Below are positions 53,212-63,313 of a stretch of 64,000 bases of DNA, piece by piece. Source of the stretch: Pistricoccus aurantiacus (GTDB lineage Bacteria; Pseudomonadota; Gammaproteobacteria; Pseudomonadales; Halomonadaceae). A program made the position numbers and the translations under genes. Where the stretch lies: NCBI RefSeq assembly GCF_007954585.1, contig NZ_CP042382.1, forward strand, positions 62,001-126,000. The letters run 5' to 3'. The notes under the pieces are model-generated. The model was not told the DNA's origin. It did not search any database and worked only from the letters and a program-made list of their open reading frames with translations. The first letter of the stretch is position 1, and the number at the start of each line of letters is the position of its first letter.

Positions 53212-53907
53212 TCAACCCGGATACACGGCATCGTGGAAGGCTCTTTCCTTGGCTACCGTTTCTCGAAAGCGCCTGGCCATCCGTGTAAAGGCCTCGTCGT
53301 CGAGATCGATTGCCGTTTCGTGCAGTCGCCGACGCAGCCAGCTCACGAACGCTCTGAAGTCAGGATTGTCGTGTAGGTCGATCCACTCGCCTTGCAACGG
53401 GTGTAGCCCATCAACCCGGGTGATCCGGGTGGCCCATTCCAGGTAAATCCACTCCGTGACCACCAATACCGCCAGTATCTCCGCATAGCTGCCCTGCATG
53501 CCGGTATCTTGCAGAAGGCGTCGAAAGTCCTGGGTGGCTTCCAGATAATTCGGTGTGCTGCGAGCCCGCTCCGAAACTTCAAAGGTCTCGAAGGTACGCA
53601 GGAATACGCTGTTCTCGTCACTGGTCAGCATGCCCATGAACCGACCCAGCACAACGCGATCTTCCATACTTGGAGCACGACCAATGGCATGGCCGATCAG
53701 CGCGGTAAAAGGATCAACGAACCCATAGTCCTGCACCATATAGGCGGCGAAAACCTCGTCAAAAAGCCGCCCTTCGGCCAAGGCATCGAATAGTGGATGA
53801 TTCACCGTGGCGGACCAGTCCGGCTCGCTTGTCTCGCGCAGCCAGTCGCTGATCGACGCTTCCTTACGGCCGGCAGCCCAATCGCTCCAGGTCCTGCGTG
53901 TGGTCAT
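53212..53907 (-). CDS. tenA: TenA/THI-4 family protein
   Basis: This 231-aa all-helical protein belongs to the TenA family, which hydrolyses aminopyrimidine breakdown products for thiamine salvage. Family features are VNHPLFDALAEGRLFDEVFA, YMVQDYGFVDPF, and VLVVTEWIYLEWATRI. The usual Cys nucleophile of TenA_C proteins is not evident, so it is more like the TenA_E group, whose reaction is less certain. No thiamine genes or TPP riboswitch are seen beside it. It precedes nothing on its strand for 350 bp. Confidence 0.8.
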   Translation of the reverse strand: MTTRRTWSDWAAGRKEASISDWLRETSEPDWSATVNHPLFDALAEGRLFDEVFAAYMVQDYGFVDPFTALIGHAIGRAPSMEDRVVLGRFMGMLTSDENSVFLRTFETFEVSERARSTPNYLEATQDFRRLLQDTGMQGSYAEILAVLVVTEWIYLEWATRITRVDGLHPLQGEWIDLHDNPDFRAFVSWLRRRLHETAIDLDDEAFTRMARRFRETVAKERAFHDAVYPG

Positions 53908-53945
53908 CAGGTATCTCCTCTAACAGCCAAAAGGATATAAACGCT

Positions 53946-54533
53946 TTATTTTTCTCTCGGTATCCGGCCCATCAGATAGAACTCCGCGTTGGGCGGCGTG
54001 CCGGTAAGGTTCACCAGCCGGTTGGACATGCCGAAGAAGCCGGCCACGGCGCCGATATCCCAGATATCGTCCAGAGTGAACTCTGCCTCGAACAGGCGAG
54101 TTTGCCAGTCATCGTTCAGCTCGCCTTGCTGGGTGCCGATATACAGCGCGAAATCCAGCATGGCCCGATGGCGCTCGCTGAGCGGCGCGGTGCGATGATT
54201 GATCGCCACCTGATCCGCCAGCAGCGGGTCCTTGCTGTAAATGCGCACCAGGGCCCCGTGGGCCACCACGCAATACAGACAGCGATTGCGGGCGCTGGTG
54301 GCCACCACGATCATCTCCTTTTCCGCCTTGGTCAGGGTATCGGATTCTCGCTCCATGATGGCGTCGTGATAGGCGAAGAAGGCGCGAAACTCCTCCGGCC
54401 GATGCGCCAGCATCAGAAAGACATTGGGCACGAAGCCTGCCTTTTCTTGAACGGCGAGGATGGTGGCGCGAATATCCTCCGGCAGATCGTCGAGGGTTTC
54501 GGGAACAGGGAAGCGGCTGAGAGAATGGCTCAT
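53946..54533 (-). CDS. AhpD-like carboxymuconolactone-decarboxylase family protein
   Basis: This 195-aa protein matches the peroxidase-related group of the AhpD/CMD family: DIRATILAVQEKAGFVPNVF, then FRAFFAYHDAIM and ATSARNRCLYCVVAHG with the redox-active CxxC and following His. It probably reduces hydroperoxides or disulfides; the natural substrate is unknown. It lies 38 bp upstream of tenA on the same strand and may be co-transcribed. Confidence 0.82.
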   Translation of the reverse strand: MSHSLSRFPVPETLDDLPEDIRATILAVQEKAGFVPNVFLMLAHRPEEFRAFFAYHDAIMERESDTLTKAEKEMIVVATSARNRCLYCVVAHGALVRIYSKDPLLADQVAINHRTAPLSERHRAMLDFALYIGTQQGELNDDWQTRLFEAEFTLDDIWDIGAVAGFFGMSNRLVNLTGTPPNAEFYLMGRIPREK

Positions 54534-54631
54534 GTAAGGACTCCTTGAAAACAGAGTGCTGCCGAAACGTCGCTCATTCGAGTGAACCTTAACGTAAGCA
54601 TTATGTTCGTGCGCTTGGGGCCTGTCAGATA

Positions 54632-57600
54632 CTATACGGGCCGCGCCTGCTCGAACAGCTCCGCCGGAATCGGATACTCGAGCTCCCAGGTCATTTGTAT
54701 CGGCCGGTTCCCCTGATAATGCTTGAGCGCCTTGACCGGGCCAAGAAAGATGAAAGGCGCCGTCTCTCCTTCAATACGCTTATGCATCCGGGCAAAGAAG
54801 AGAATGGTATTGCCGTACTCTTGGAAGCGAAGAAAATCCTGGCCAGTGGGACTGTCTTGAGTCACTGTCGAACGACTTTCCCAATGCAGCAGCGTACGGC
54901 TGATCGGGTAATCGTGGTAGCGCGTCGTAGGCGAGAAATCGCTCTCGTCTTTCTGAAAGGTGACCAACATCACGTAGGCTTTCAAAGGCTTGGCATGAAG
55001 CATGCCCTGCCCCATGGGACCGGGTTTTTCCAGACTGGCTAACCCCAGCGCCGCCTTGATCTCGGCTGTGCCGTAGGCACCGTGCAACAAAAGTCCACAG
55101 TCGAACGGTAATACAATCCGCTTGAGTGGAACTGTCTGCCGGGACCGACGCCAAGCGGCAATTTCTGCGGCATCCGAGGCAATGCTGGGATTGGCTTGCC
55201 ACTTCGACAATGACTCTTCGAGGTTCGCCACACCGGCTAGCTCTCCCTTTTTCCCCCACAACACATAATGAAGCGCTGTCATCAGTTTCTCGCTATAACG
55301 TCCACGAGATTCATGGACGCTGGAATCCTGGGCGATGGATTCGATGGCATCGAGCAGCTGCGGATCAGTCCGCAGTGCAATACGCGGTAACGCCTTCCTC
55401 GCCTGAGCCAGATTCGCATCATTAGGTATGGGCTGGCGAAGTGCCATGGCCTTCCACTCGGACCAGCTGCGACGAGACAATACCTGTATGGGGGAGAGTC
55501 CGCTGACATCGAGGAAGCGGCCGAAGGTTAGCGGCTGGTTCACTTCCTGCGACCAGGTGCGGATAGTCTCCGGAATGAAATGGTTGAGGTTATCGAGAAC
55601 TTCACGAATCTTACCCAACACCCGCTCTCGCGCCACCCGTTCGAGCTGAATGCTGCAGCCTGGAGGAAGGCCCGGAAAGTCCGCTTCGACTTCACGATCC
55701 AGACGCTGGCGTTGACCGGAAAGCAAAGCGGTAAATCGGGTATCAAGCCGATAGCGACGATGAGTTTGGCCGACGAAGTCGAGGACGGTGAGACACTCCT
55801 TTCCCGGGGCGTGACGCAGCCCCCGTCCCAGCTGCTGCAGAAACACTGTCAGGCTTTCGGTGGGCCTGAGAAACATCACCAGGTTGATGTCCGGAACATC
55901 CACCCCTTCACTGAGCACATCGACAGTGAACAGAAAAGGCAAGCGGCCTTCACGAAATTCACGAATGCGTTCGGTGCGACTCTCGGCAGGCGTATCACCT
56001 AACAGTACCGATGCATGTAGCCCTGCCTGATTAAACTGCTTCGCCATGTACCGGGCGTGGCGTACCCCCGCACAAAAACCGATCGCACGCACTTCCGAAA
56101 GGTCTGGCTGATAGCGCCGTAGCGCTTGAAGCACGGTGTCCACCCGCTGCCGAGCGCGGAAATCATCGCCGGTCAGCAGATTCTCCAATTGGCCAACATC
56201 ATAGCGACCATTGCGCCACAAGCTCTCATCGCTGAGATCGATGCTGTCGCTGATACCGAAATAGTGAAATGGACAGAGCAGCTTTTCTTCCAGCGCCTCT
56301 GGCAGACGAATCTCGGCGGCTAACCCGTCATCGAAATCCGGCAATATGCTGCTGCCATCCATACGCTCCGGAGTAGCAGTCAGGCCAAGCAGCCACAGTG
56401 GCTGCAGCGTTTCGAAAAACTCCCGATAGCTGCTGGCAGCGCCATGGTGCGCCTCATCGACGATGACATAATGAAAATGCTGACTACCCAGTTTTACCCA
56501 AGGTCGCTGTCGATTCAGGGTCTGGATTGAAGCAAACAGATAACGAAATTCGTCAGGCTCATGACCCCCGACCCAGAGCTCGCCGAAGTTCTGATCGCGT
56601 AGCACCGTGCGAAAGCAGGCCAGCGCCTGTTCGAGTATTTCGCGACGATGAGCGACAAACAGCAGCGGTACTTTACGACGTTTATGCTCGCAGACACGAC
56701 AATAATCCAGTGCCGATATCACCGTCTTGCCCGTCCCCGTCGCAGCAACAATCAGATTGCGATAGGAGCCGCGCTGTCGAGTCGCGTCCAGAGCCTCAAG
56801 GATACGCAGTTGAAACGGCCGCGGCGTGATCTCCGCGAAGAAGGCAGCGCCGCTGTTGTCGCGCGCCTTGTGCGCGGCAATTGCCTGCCGAAAGCGACGG
56901 AAGTCGCATTCAGTAAAGGGCTCGAATTCATCGCTTTCCCAATAAGCGGAAAACTCGGCGGCAAAGCGTTCCAGGATATGCGCCATGTCCTGAGCGGTTG
57001 CCTTGACCGTCCATTCAAGGCCTTGAGTCATTGCCGAATGCGACATGTTGGCCGAGCCTATATAGGCAGTGGAATAGCCGCTGTCGCGCAGGAAGTGATA
57101 GGCCTTGGCATGCAGCCGAGTGCCGCCAGTGTCGTAGGACACGCGCACGGTGACGTTGGATTGGCCTGCCAACCACTCCAGCGCTGCCGGATCGCTGGCT
57201 CCCATATAGCTGGTCGAGATAAGGCGTATCGGTACGCCACGTTCGGCAAGATGCTCGAAAGCCGGCATCAGCAGACGAAGCCCTGACCACTTGATAAAGG
57301 AGACCAGGATATCGACTCCATCTGCGGTCGCCATTTCTGCACGCAGTTCGTGCTCCAGGGGCGGATCGTGACCAAGACCGGTCAGCAGCGCACTAGTGGC
57401 AAGCGGCGTCTGTGGACGCGCAAGCTTTCCGGCATCAGCGCCTATCGACGTCATTACCGGCTTATTGACGCTGAGCAGACGCTTGCGAGTCAGATACTCA
57501 AGACCATCGGTAGCAGCCAATAGCTCGATAAGACGATTCAGGAGCGGAATTCGCTGATCGACATTCGAGATGCGCAGCGCCTGGACGAGCAATTGGCCGA

Positions 57601-57739
57601 CAAATTGAGCGTATACATGGGGTGCAGTCTCATCGTCGAGCGCTCGCAGTATCGGTTTCAGTTCCGGATGAGCGGCAAGATGCTGTGCCAACTCTTCATC
57701 CAGCAACCGCTCATAAAGACCTGCAGGTAGCTGATCCAT
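54632..57739 (-). CDS. PLD-nuclease / SF2 helicase / DUF3427 protein, defence-associated
   Basis: This 1035-aa protein has three modules. Residues ~130-290 are a phospholipase-D-type domain with one HKD-like motif (LHAKAYHFLRDSGYSTAYIG, SANMS). Residues ~310-700 form a superfamily 2 helicase with NLIVAATGTGKTVIS (motif I), IVDEAHHG (DEAH box), GLTATPERMDG and QQLGRGLRHAPGKECLTVLD (motif VI). The C-terminal ~330 residues match DUF3427. This architecture occurs in phage-defence islands and may act in DNA processing or restriction; the mechanism is not settled. It is divergent from hipBA, sharing a 195-bp control region. Confidence 0.85.
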   Translation of the reverse strand: MDQLPAGLYERLLDEELAQHLAAHPELKPILRALDDETAPHVYAQFVGQLLVQALRISNVDQRIPLLNRLIELLAATDGLEYLTRKRLLSVNKPVMTSIGADAGKLARPQTPLATSALLTGLGHDPPLEHELRAEMATADGVDILVSFIKWSGLRLLMPAFEHLAERGVPIRLISTSYMGASDPAALEWLAGQSNVTVRVSYDTGGTRLHAKAYHFLRDSGYSTAYIGSANMSHSAMTQGLEWTVKATAQDMAHILERFAAEFSAYWESDEFEPFTECDFRRFRQAIAAHKARDNSGAAFFAEITPRPFQLRILEALDATRQRGSYRNLIVAATGTGKTVISALDYCRVCEHKRRKVPLLFVAHRREILEQALACFRTVLRDQNFGELWVGGHEPDEFRYLFASIQTLNRQRPWVKLGSQHFHYVIVDEAHHGAASSYREFFETLQPLWLLGLTATPERMDGSSILPDFDDGLAAEIRLPEALEEKLLCPFHYFGISDSIDLSDESLWRNGRYDVGQLENLLTGDDFRARQRVDTVLQALRRYQPDLSEVRAIGFCAGVRHARYMAKQFNQAGLHASVLLGDTPAESRTERIREFREGRLPFLFTVDVLSEGVDVPDINLVMFLRPTESLTVFLQQLGRGLRHAPGKECLTVLDFVGQTHRRYRLDTRFTALLSGQRQRLDREVEADFPGLPPGCSIQLERVARERVLGKIREVLDNLNHFIPETIRTWSQEVNQPLTFGRFLDVSGLSPIQVLSRRSWSEWKAMALRQPIPNDANLAQARKALPRIALRTDPQLLDAIESIAQDSSVHESRGRYSEKLMTALHYVLWGKKGELAGVANLEESLSKWQANPSIASDAAEIAAWRRSRQTVPLKRIVLPFDCGLLLHGAYGTAEIKAALGLASLEKPGPMGQGMLHAKPLKAYVMLVTFQKDESDFSPTTRYHDYPISRTLLHWESRSTVTQDSPTGQDFLRFQEYGNTILFFARMHKRIEGETAPFIFLGPVKALKHYQGNRPIQMTWELEYPIPAELFEQARPV

Positions 57740-57863
57740 GCCAGACTCTCTTTGTCTGTTTCCCGCTATTTATCGGCATTCTATGCGCTACACCTTATAA
57801 GATTGAGTCAAGACAGTATGAATATCATAGTTTATCTTTCTCTCAATAATTGTCATCTCATCT

Positions 57864-57917
57864 GTTGCTTATGCGAAAAATAGCAACTAATGTGTTGCTA
57901 TTCAGTGAAAAAGCAAC
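57864..57917. promoter_or_regulatory. Operator array between the helicase gene and hipB
   Basis: GTTGC/GCAAC half-sites alternate four times (57864, 57883, 57894, 57913), forming overlapping inverted repeats such as AATAGCAAC-N6-GTTGCTATT and ATGTGTTGC...GCAACACAT. It ends 17 bp before the hipB ATG, where HipB autoregulation would act; the divergent helicase gene could be controlled too. Confidence 0.65.
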
Positions 57918-57934
57918 ACATGAGTTGATAATCC

Positions 57935-58261
57935 ATGATCTTGCTCGAGCAGATAAAGTCACGCCGTCTGCAGCTAGGCTTGAAGCAGAGTGATATGCGG
58001 ATGCGCCTGGGCATGTCCCGGCAGCAGTACCAACGGCTTGAAGCCAGTGGCAATCCCCGTTTGAACACGCTCGAACTGGTTGCCAAGGGCCTCAACGCCG
58101 AGTTGATGCTGATACCTCAGGATAAACGCGAAGCGGTGCTTGCTGTGCTGGCGAAAAGCACTCCATCCGATCAGAGGGGCCATGCGCAAACGCCACCTGA
58201 AGAGACTGGCGATCCCCTGATCGATGATCCCTGGAGGGGGCTGCTGGAGGAAAACGAATGA
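57935..58261 (+). CDS. hipB: HipB-family antitoxin/repressor
   Basis: This 108-aa protein has an XRE helix-turn-helix (QIKSRRLQLGLKQSDMRMRL, GMSRQQYQRLEASGNPRLNT) followed by a short beta lobe (LNAELMLIPQ) and an acidic Pro-rich tail ending DPLIDDPWRGLLEENE, where HipB proteins contact HipA. It should neutralise HipA and repress the operon through the inverted repeats just upstream. hipA starts 25 bp after its stop. Confidence 0.88.
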   Translation: MILLEQIKSRRLQLGLKQSDMRMRLGMSRQQYQRLEASGNPRLNTLELVAKGLNAELMLIPQDKREAVLAVLAKSTPSDQRGHAQTPPEETGDPLIDDPWRGLLEENE

Positions 58262-58286
58262 ATGCAGCTTTGAAAGTGACGTCTCC

Positions 58287-59609
58287 ATGGACCGATTAAG
58301 CGTCCTACTGCTGACGTTGCATGATCACCTGGTGGGTCACCTTGTCGGTTACAGAAGCGGCAGAAATATCCTTCTCTTTGCAGAAGAGTTCGCGCATGAT
58401 CCAACGCGGCCGACACTCAGCCTGATTACCCACCCACGTTTTCCGAAATCCCCGGAGCTACTGAGGCGAGACTGGCTCAGACACCAACGGCTGCATCCCC
58501 TGCTGTCCAACCTGTTGCCGGAAGGCGCATTGCGCGAACTCCTGGCGCAAGGTCTGAAGACTCACATCGATCACGAATTCGAGCTGCTGGCCTGGCTTGG
58601 ACGAGACCTTCCAGGCGCCCTGATTGCGACACCAATGGCACCCGACGAAGTGCCGGAGACACTGCTGCGTCGCCTGGCGTTCGCAGATCCGGCGGGTATC
58701 GAACGGATAGAACCCATTGATCTTGCCAGCAGGTTCTCTCTTGCGGGCATTCAGATGAAGTTCTCCATGAAGGAGAAAGACGGCCGATACAATCTTGCCC
58801 AAGGAGGCGCCGATTCAGCGCAAACCGAGCTCGGCGACTGGATCATCAAGACGCCCTCCACCCGTCACGCTCAGGTTCCCCTGAACGAATACTCCGCAAT
58901 GACACTGGCTGCCTTGGCTGGCATTGATATTCCGGAAATTCGCTTGATCAAGCTGGATCAGCTGGAGAATCTTCCACCTATCAACTTGCCTCAGGAAACC
59001 CAGGCATTCGCCATTAGGCGCTTCGATCGCAGGCAGACCAAAGGACAAATCGAACGTATCCACATGGAAGACTTTGCCCAGGTGCTGGTGAAATATCCCA
59101 AGGAAAAATATGGCGCGGCAAACTATGAACAAATCGGCCGCATCCTGTATCAGTATTCCGGGGATGGCATCGCCGATGTGCAGCAGCTTGCTCGACGATT
59201 GCTGGTCAATATCCTGCTGGCCAACGGTGATGCGCATTTGAAGAACTGGAGTTTGCTGTACGATGATCGCGTTACACCGAGGCTTTCCTCGGCTTACGAC
59301 ATCCTGACAACGCGGGTCTACATCGACGGTGAAAGAAACGCCGCGCTCAACCTTGCGGGAAATAAGGACTGGTACTTGGCGTCGATGAACAGCTTTCGTC
59401 GCTGGGCGGATAAATCCGCCATTCCCTGGCGGCTGATCAAGCCCCATCTCGATGATACGTTGGACAGGGCACGCACACTTTGGCCGGAAGCCCTGCAACA
59501 GCAACCCATGCTGGAACGCCATAAAGACGCGCTAAGAATCCACTGGCAGCAGTTGCATGCTGACTTTCGAATTCGCACCGGCGCGACCGGTCCAATCAAG
59601 AGGCCTTGA
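58287..59609 (+). CDS. hipA: HipA-family serine/threonine kinase toxin
   Basis: HipA phosphorylates a translation target (GltX in E. coli) and causes growth arrest. The 440-aa protein has the N-terminal domain (MDRLSVLLLTLHDHLVGHLV), the nucleotide loop FSLAGIQMKFSMKEKDG, the Lys in DWIIKTPS, the catalytic motif NGDAHLKNWSLLYD and the metal Asp in SAYDILTT, so it looks intact. I start at 58287; the open frame upstream overlaps hipB. Located beside a defence-type helicase gene, the pair may serve as an abortive-infection module (inference). Confidence 0.9.
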   Translation: MDRLSVLLLTLHDHLVGHLVGYRSGRNILLFAEEFAHDPTRPTLSLITHPRFPKSPELLRRDWLRHQRLHPLLSNLLPEGALRELLAQGLKTHIDHEFELLAWLGRDLPGALIATPMAPDEVPETLLRRLAFADPAGIERIEPIDLASRFSLAGIQMKFSMKEKDGRYNLAQGGADSAQTELGDWIIKTPSTRHAQVPLNEYSAMTLAALAGIDIPEIRLIKLDQLENLPPINLPQETQAFAIRRFDRRQTKGQIERIHMEDFAQVLVKYPKEKYGAANYEQIGRILYQYSGDGIADVQQLARRLLVNILLANGDAHLKNWSLLYDDRVTPRLSSAYDILTTRVYIDGERNAALNLAGNKDWYLASMNSFRRWADKSAIPWRLIKPHLDDTLDRARTLWPEALQQQPMLERHKDALRIHWQQLHADFRIRTGATGPIKRP

Positions 59610-59676
59610 CCGGTTAGCAGTAATATAGCCCCGCCTCAACCGAGACGAGGCCACACCAGGCAGATTCTCGACGCGA

Positions 59677-61173
59677 TCACATCGAGATCGTGCTGTTGAT
59701 CCCGCCGGAAATATTCTCCGGCTCGAACCAGCGGGCAGTGACGGTCTTGGTCTGGGTCCAGAACCGGATCGCCTGCTTACCGTTGGGGCCGAGATCGCCG
59801 AGCTTGGAGCCTCGAGAACCGGTGAAGCTGAAGTAGGCCACCGGCACCGGAATCGGCACGTTGATGCCCACCTGGCCCACGTCGATTTCCGTCTCGAAGC
59901 GCCTAGCCGCCCAGCCGGAGTTGGTGAAGATCGAGGTGCCGTTGCCATTGGGATTGGCGTTGACGAACTCGATGGCTTCATCCAAGGTTTCGACCCCCAC
60001 TACGCAGAGCACCGGGCCAAAGATTTCCTCCTGATAGATCGCCATGTCCGCTTTCACGTCGCTGAATACCGTGGGGCCGACGAAATTGCCCTCCGGGTAG
60101 CCCTCGACTTCGTAGCCGCGACCGTCCACGGCCAGGGTCGCGCCTTCCTGTGCGCCTTTCTCGATCAGACCCAGCACTCGATCCCGAGCCTGGGGGGAAA
60201 CCAACGGGCCGAGATCCGCATCCCGCTGGGAGCCGGGGCCGACGGTCATGTTGCGCGCGCCCTCGACGATATCCTCGAGCCACTTTCGTGCTTCGCCCAC
60301 CAGCACCACCACGGAGTTGGCCATGCAGCGCTGGCCGGCGGCGCCGAAAGCGGAGCCCAGCAGGTTGTCGATGGCCTGGCTGCGATTGGCGTCCGGCATC
60401 ACCACGCAATGGTTCTTGGCACCCATCATCGCCTGCACCCGCTTGCCCGCCTGGCTGCCACGCTGATAGACGTGAGTACCCACCTTGGTTGAGCCGATAA
60501 AGGAAATCGCCTTGATATCCGGATGATCGCAGAGCTGATTGACCACGTCCGGCCCACCGTGGACCACGTTGAGTACCCCTTCCGGCAACCCCGCTTCATG
60601 AGCCAGTTCCACCAGACGCATGGTGGAACTCGGGTCCTGCTCCGAGGGCTTGAGCACGAAGGTGTTGCCGGTGGCCACCGCCAGCGGGAACATGAAACAG
60701 GGCAGCATGATCGGGAAGTTGAAGGCGGTAATCCCGGCGCCCACCCCGAGCGGCTGATTCAGGGTATAGACATCCACCTCGTTGGCGGCGTTTTCCGCCA
60801 CCTCGCCCAACTGCAGCGACGGAATCGCGCAGGCGTGCTCCACCACTTCCAGCCCGCGACCCACTTCTCCCGCCGCGTCCGGCAGGGTCTTGCCGTGCTC
60901 CAGGGTGATCAATTCCGCCAGTTCATCCGTATGCTCGCGAATCAATGCCTGAAACTTGAGCATGATTCGCTGGCGCTTGGCCAGGGGCACCTTGCGCCAG
61001 GTCTTGAAAGCCTGCCTAGCGCTGGTCACCGCCCGCTCGACTTCCTCTTCCGTGCAAAACGGCACCCGGGCCACCACTTCCTGGGTGGCGGGATTGAGCA
61101 CGTCCTGCCATTCGCTGCTGCTGGAGGCCACGGCCTGACCGTCGATATACAGTGGTATCTCTCGAACCGACAT
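59677..61173 (-). CDS. mmsA: CoA-acylating methylmalonate-semialdehyde dehydrogenase
   Basis: MmsA oxidises methylmalonate semialdehyde (or malonate semialdehyde) to propionyl- or acetyl-CoA, in valine or inositol breakdown. The 498-aa aldehyde dehydrogenase starts [20 protein letters not shown] with AAGGAG upstream; catalytic Cys is in [16 protein letters not shown], and [20 protein letters not shown] is diagnostic for the MmsA group. It stands alone here; no other valine genes are beside it. The gap 61174-61404 holds no gene. Confidence 0.93.
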   Translation of the reverse strand: MSVREIPLYIDGQAVASSSSEWQDVLNPATQEVVARVPFCTEEEVERAVTSARQAFKTWRKVPLAKRQRIMLKFQALIREHTDELAELITLEHGKTLPDAAGEVGRGLEVVEHACAIPSLQLGEVAENAANEVDVYTLNQPLGVGAGITAFNFPIMLPCFMFPLAVATGNTFVLKPSEQDPSSTMRLVELAHEAGLPEGVLNVVHGGPDVVNQLCDHPDIKAISFIGSTKVGTHVYQRGSQAGKRVQAMMGAKNHCVVMPDANRSQAIDNLLGSAFGAAGQRCMANSVVVLVGEARKWLEDIVEGARNMTVGPGSQRDADLGPLVSPQARDRVLGLIEKGAQEGATLAVDGRGYEVEGYPEGNFVGPTVFSDVKADMAIYQEEIFGPVLCVVGVETLDEAIEFVNANPNGNGTSIFTNSGWAARRFETEIDVGQVGINVPIPVPVAYFSFTGSRGSKLGDLGPNGKQAIRFWTQTKTVTARWFEPENISGGINSTISM

Positions 61174-61404
61174 GATGATGACTCCTTGGCGAATCTCGCA
61201 TGAAATCCGATCAATAAATTTATCGCATGTGCTTGCGGATTTGGCCGGCAAGCGACATACGCATATCTCGAGTGTAGCCTGCGAAGAACCGTGCTGTGCA
61301 TGGGACTTGCGGATAAGAGAGGAGTACATTGACGCGATCATTGTCGCTTGTGATAGCAGGAACTAGTATTACCGTATTACCCCCCAAATAGTTTTGGGAC
61401 TGCC

Positions 61405-61635
61405 ATGACAATATTGACCAGCAAGCTTACCGGCAAGTATCAAGCTACCATTCCCGACGCCGTGCGCAAGGCACTGAATCTCAAGGCCGGCGACGCCATC
61501 GCCTTCGAGATCGATAATGGCGAGATTCGCCTGCGCAAGGCGCGGCCCATCGACCTGGCCTTCGCTCATGCGTTAGAAGGGACACTGAGTGAATGGGAAT
61601 TCAGTGCGGACGAGGAAGCCTACAGTGAGCTTTGA
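61405..61635 (+). CDS. AbrB/MazE-type antitoxin
   Basis: This 76-aa protein opens with a swapped-hairpin AbrB fold (LTSKLTGKYQATIPDAVRKA, LNLKAGDAIAFEIDNG) and a C-terminal acidic tail (HALEGTLSEWEFSADEEAYS) that would bind the toxin. It overlaps the MazF-like gene by 11 bp. Since that toxin is broken, this antitoxin is probably a functional orphan or under no selection. Confidence 0.85.
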   Translation: MTILTSKLTGKYQATIPDAVRKALNLKAGDAIAFEIDNGEIRLRKARPIDLAFAHALEGTLSEWEFSADEEAYSEL

Positions 61636-61740
61636 AGCGTTCGATGTCGTGGTTGTTCCTTTCCCTTTCACTGATAAAACCACTACCAAGCGCCGCCCGT
61701 CACTGGTGTTGTCCTCCGCCGAATTCAATCAGACAGTTAG

Positions 61741-63313
61741 CCCGAAAATTGCACCAGACTGGCCAGCGACTCTTAGATACTGGGCTCGGTGAGGGTGATG
61801 GCTCTCACGGCCTGAAATTGGCTAGTTCTTGAACAATTTCATGGTCTCCGGGCGCACTTCCCCCTACCCCCTGTGTTTTCTGTGCCGGGGACAGCACGCC
61901 GCAGCGCTATCCCGGCACCAGCTTGCTGACCAGTTTCAGGAACAGGTCTTGTTCCGAGCACTGACTGTTCAACATCAGCCGGATAGTGCGGGTGTTGCGG
62001 GTGATGACGGCGCCGATCTTCAACAGCTTCAGGCGGATGGTATTGACCTGCGCCTGGGCGAAGGCGGTGCGCTTCAGGTAAATCCGACGCAGCCGCTCCA
62101 GCAGCAGGTAGGCGAGCCCCGAGAGCAGCAGGCGGTACTGGTTCGGCCACCACGCGTGGCAGCTGGTCCGGTCGGAGAACAGGAACTGCTGCTCCTTGAT
62201 CCGATTCTCCATCTCGCCCCGGGCGCAGTAGCGGTGGTCGTAGAGCCACTCGGCGCTGCAGCCGCGCAGGCTGGTGACCACATAGCGCGTGTTGAACCCG
62301 CGCCGGCTGGTCTCGGATTTGACGATCACCTTGCGTTGACGCGCGTTCCAGCTCTTGGCCGCGTACTCGATAAAGCCGAACACACGCTGCTTCTCCCAGC
62401 TCTCCTCAAAGCGGATGGCCGACGCGTAGTCGGTGTCCAATGCCCGCTTGGCCAGGCGCTTGTTGCCGGCGATGCCGATGATGTAATCGACATCGTGACG
62501 GTCACACCAGTTGAGGATCAGCGGGCGGCAGAAGCCGCTGTCACCGCGGAACACGATCCGTACCTCAGGCCACGCTTGACGCAGCCGCCGGACCAGCAGC
62601 GCCAGGACGGCGCCGGCATGATGGGCGGCATCCCGCGAGGCCGGGCGCAGATAGCTGGCCAGCAGCTGATCACCGCAGAACACGAACAGCGGCAGGAAGA
62701 TGTAGTGGTCGTAGTAACCGGAGAAGTGCCGCCCGAGCTGCTCGCCGTGCACGCGATCGTCGGTGGCATCAAAGTCGAGGTAGAGCGGCTTCTTGGGTGG
62801 CTTGCGGAAGGAACGGATGAACTGCTCGATGAGCTCCTCATGAATAGCCACCGCCCAGTCTCGGTTGGCCTGTTGCTCGAAGCGACACAGGGTGGACTGG
62901 CTGGCCAGCACGCCATCGGTATCGACGGCGGTCTGCAGAGCGACGTCATGGCGCAGCGCGTGGTGATCATTGAGATCTTCGTAGCCCAGGGCCAGGCCGA
63001 AGACACGCTGACGGACCAAGGTTTGCGTGCGGTGGTGGCAGCGTTGAGGATCACGCTCATCGGTCAGCCGGCGGGCCACGGCGCGTGTCAGGCTCATCTC
63101 ACGGTCGAGCTGACGCAACAACAAGATGCCGCCGTCGGAAGTGACATCGCCGCCATCGAAACTGGCGACGATCCGACGGCCTTTACAGCGTGGAAAGGAA
63201 GCGGAGGGCATGGTACATTTTGTCATGGCGGCTGAGTCGGCTGGTTCTTGTGTAGGAGCTTGAATTATAACCGATTTTCAGCCGTCTTTTTCATGTCTGG
63301 TGCAATTTTCGGG
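61741..63313 (-). mobile_element. IS1380-family insertion sequence, apparently intact
   Basis: A 1573-bp element with perfect 19-bp terminal inverted repeats, CCCGAAAATTGCACCAGAC (61741-61759 and the complement at 63295-63313). It is flanked by 4-bp direct repeats TTAG (61737-61740 and 63314-63317), the target duplication size of the family. It carries one intact transposase gene. The perfect repeats and intact gene indicate recent insertion, into the mazF-like gene. Confidence 0.95.
61907..63226 (-). CDS. IS1380-family transposase
   Basis: A DDE transposase of 439 aa starting MTKCTMPSASFPRCKGRRIV, with SFDGGDVTSDGGILLLRQLD, YLDFDATDDRVHGEQ (first Asp), RIVFRGDSGFCRPLI (second Asp) and RYCARGEMENRIKEQQ (Glu), as expected for IS1380 elements. 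No internal stop or frameshift is present, in contrast with the two dead elements at 34-36.6 kb. Promoter and termini are complete, so it could be mobile. Confidence 0.93.
   Translation of the reverse strand: MTKCTMPSASFPRCKGRRIVASFDGGDVTSDGGILLLRQLDREMSLTRAVARRLTDERDPQRCHHRTQTLVRQRVFGLALGYEDLNDHHALRHDVALQTAVDTDGVLASQSTLCRFEQQANRDWAVAIHEELIEQFIRSFRKPPKKPLYLDFDATDDRVHGEQLGRHFSGYYDHYIFLPLFVFCGDQLLASYLRPASRDAAHHAGAVLALLVRRLRQAWPEVRIVFRGDSGFCRPLILNWCDRHDVDYIIGIAGNKRLAKRALDTDYASAIRFEESWEKQRVFGFIEYAAKSWNARQRKVIVKSETSRRGFNTRYVVTSLRGCSAEWLYDHRYCARGEMENRIKEQQFLFSDRTSCHAWWPNQYRLLLSGLAYLLLERLRRIYLKRTAFAQAQVNTIRLKLLKIGAVITRNTRTIRLMLNSQCSEQDLFLKLVSKLVPG

Noticed and set aside
53175-53216. Inverted repeat at the tenA 3' end as a terminator
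   Set aside because: The loop is 24 nt and there is no T tract, so it is not a convincing intrinsic terminator.
57783-57934. Short repeats before hipB considered as a CRISPR array
   Set aside because: The repeated units are only 5-9 bp and form inverted pairs, as in an operator, with no regular spacers.
61829-63235. 468-codon plus-strand open frame opposite the IS1380 transposase
   Set aside because: The minus-strand frame has the DDE motifs and fits the IS borders; the plus frame is incidental.
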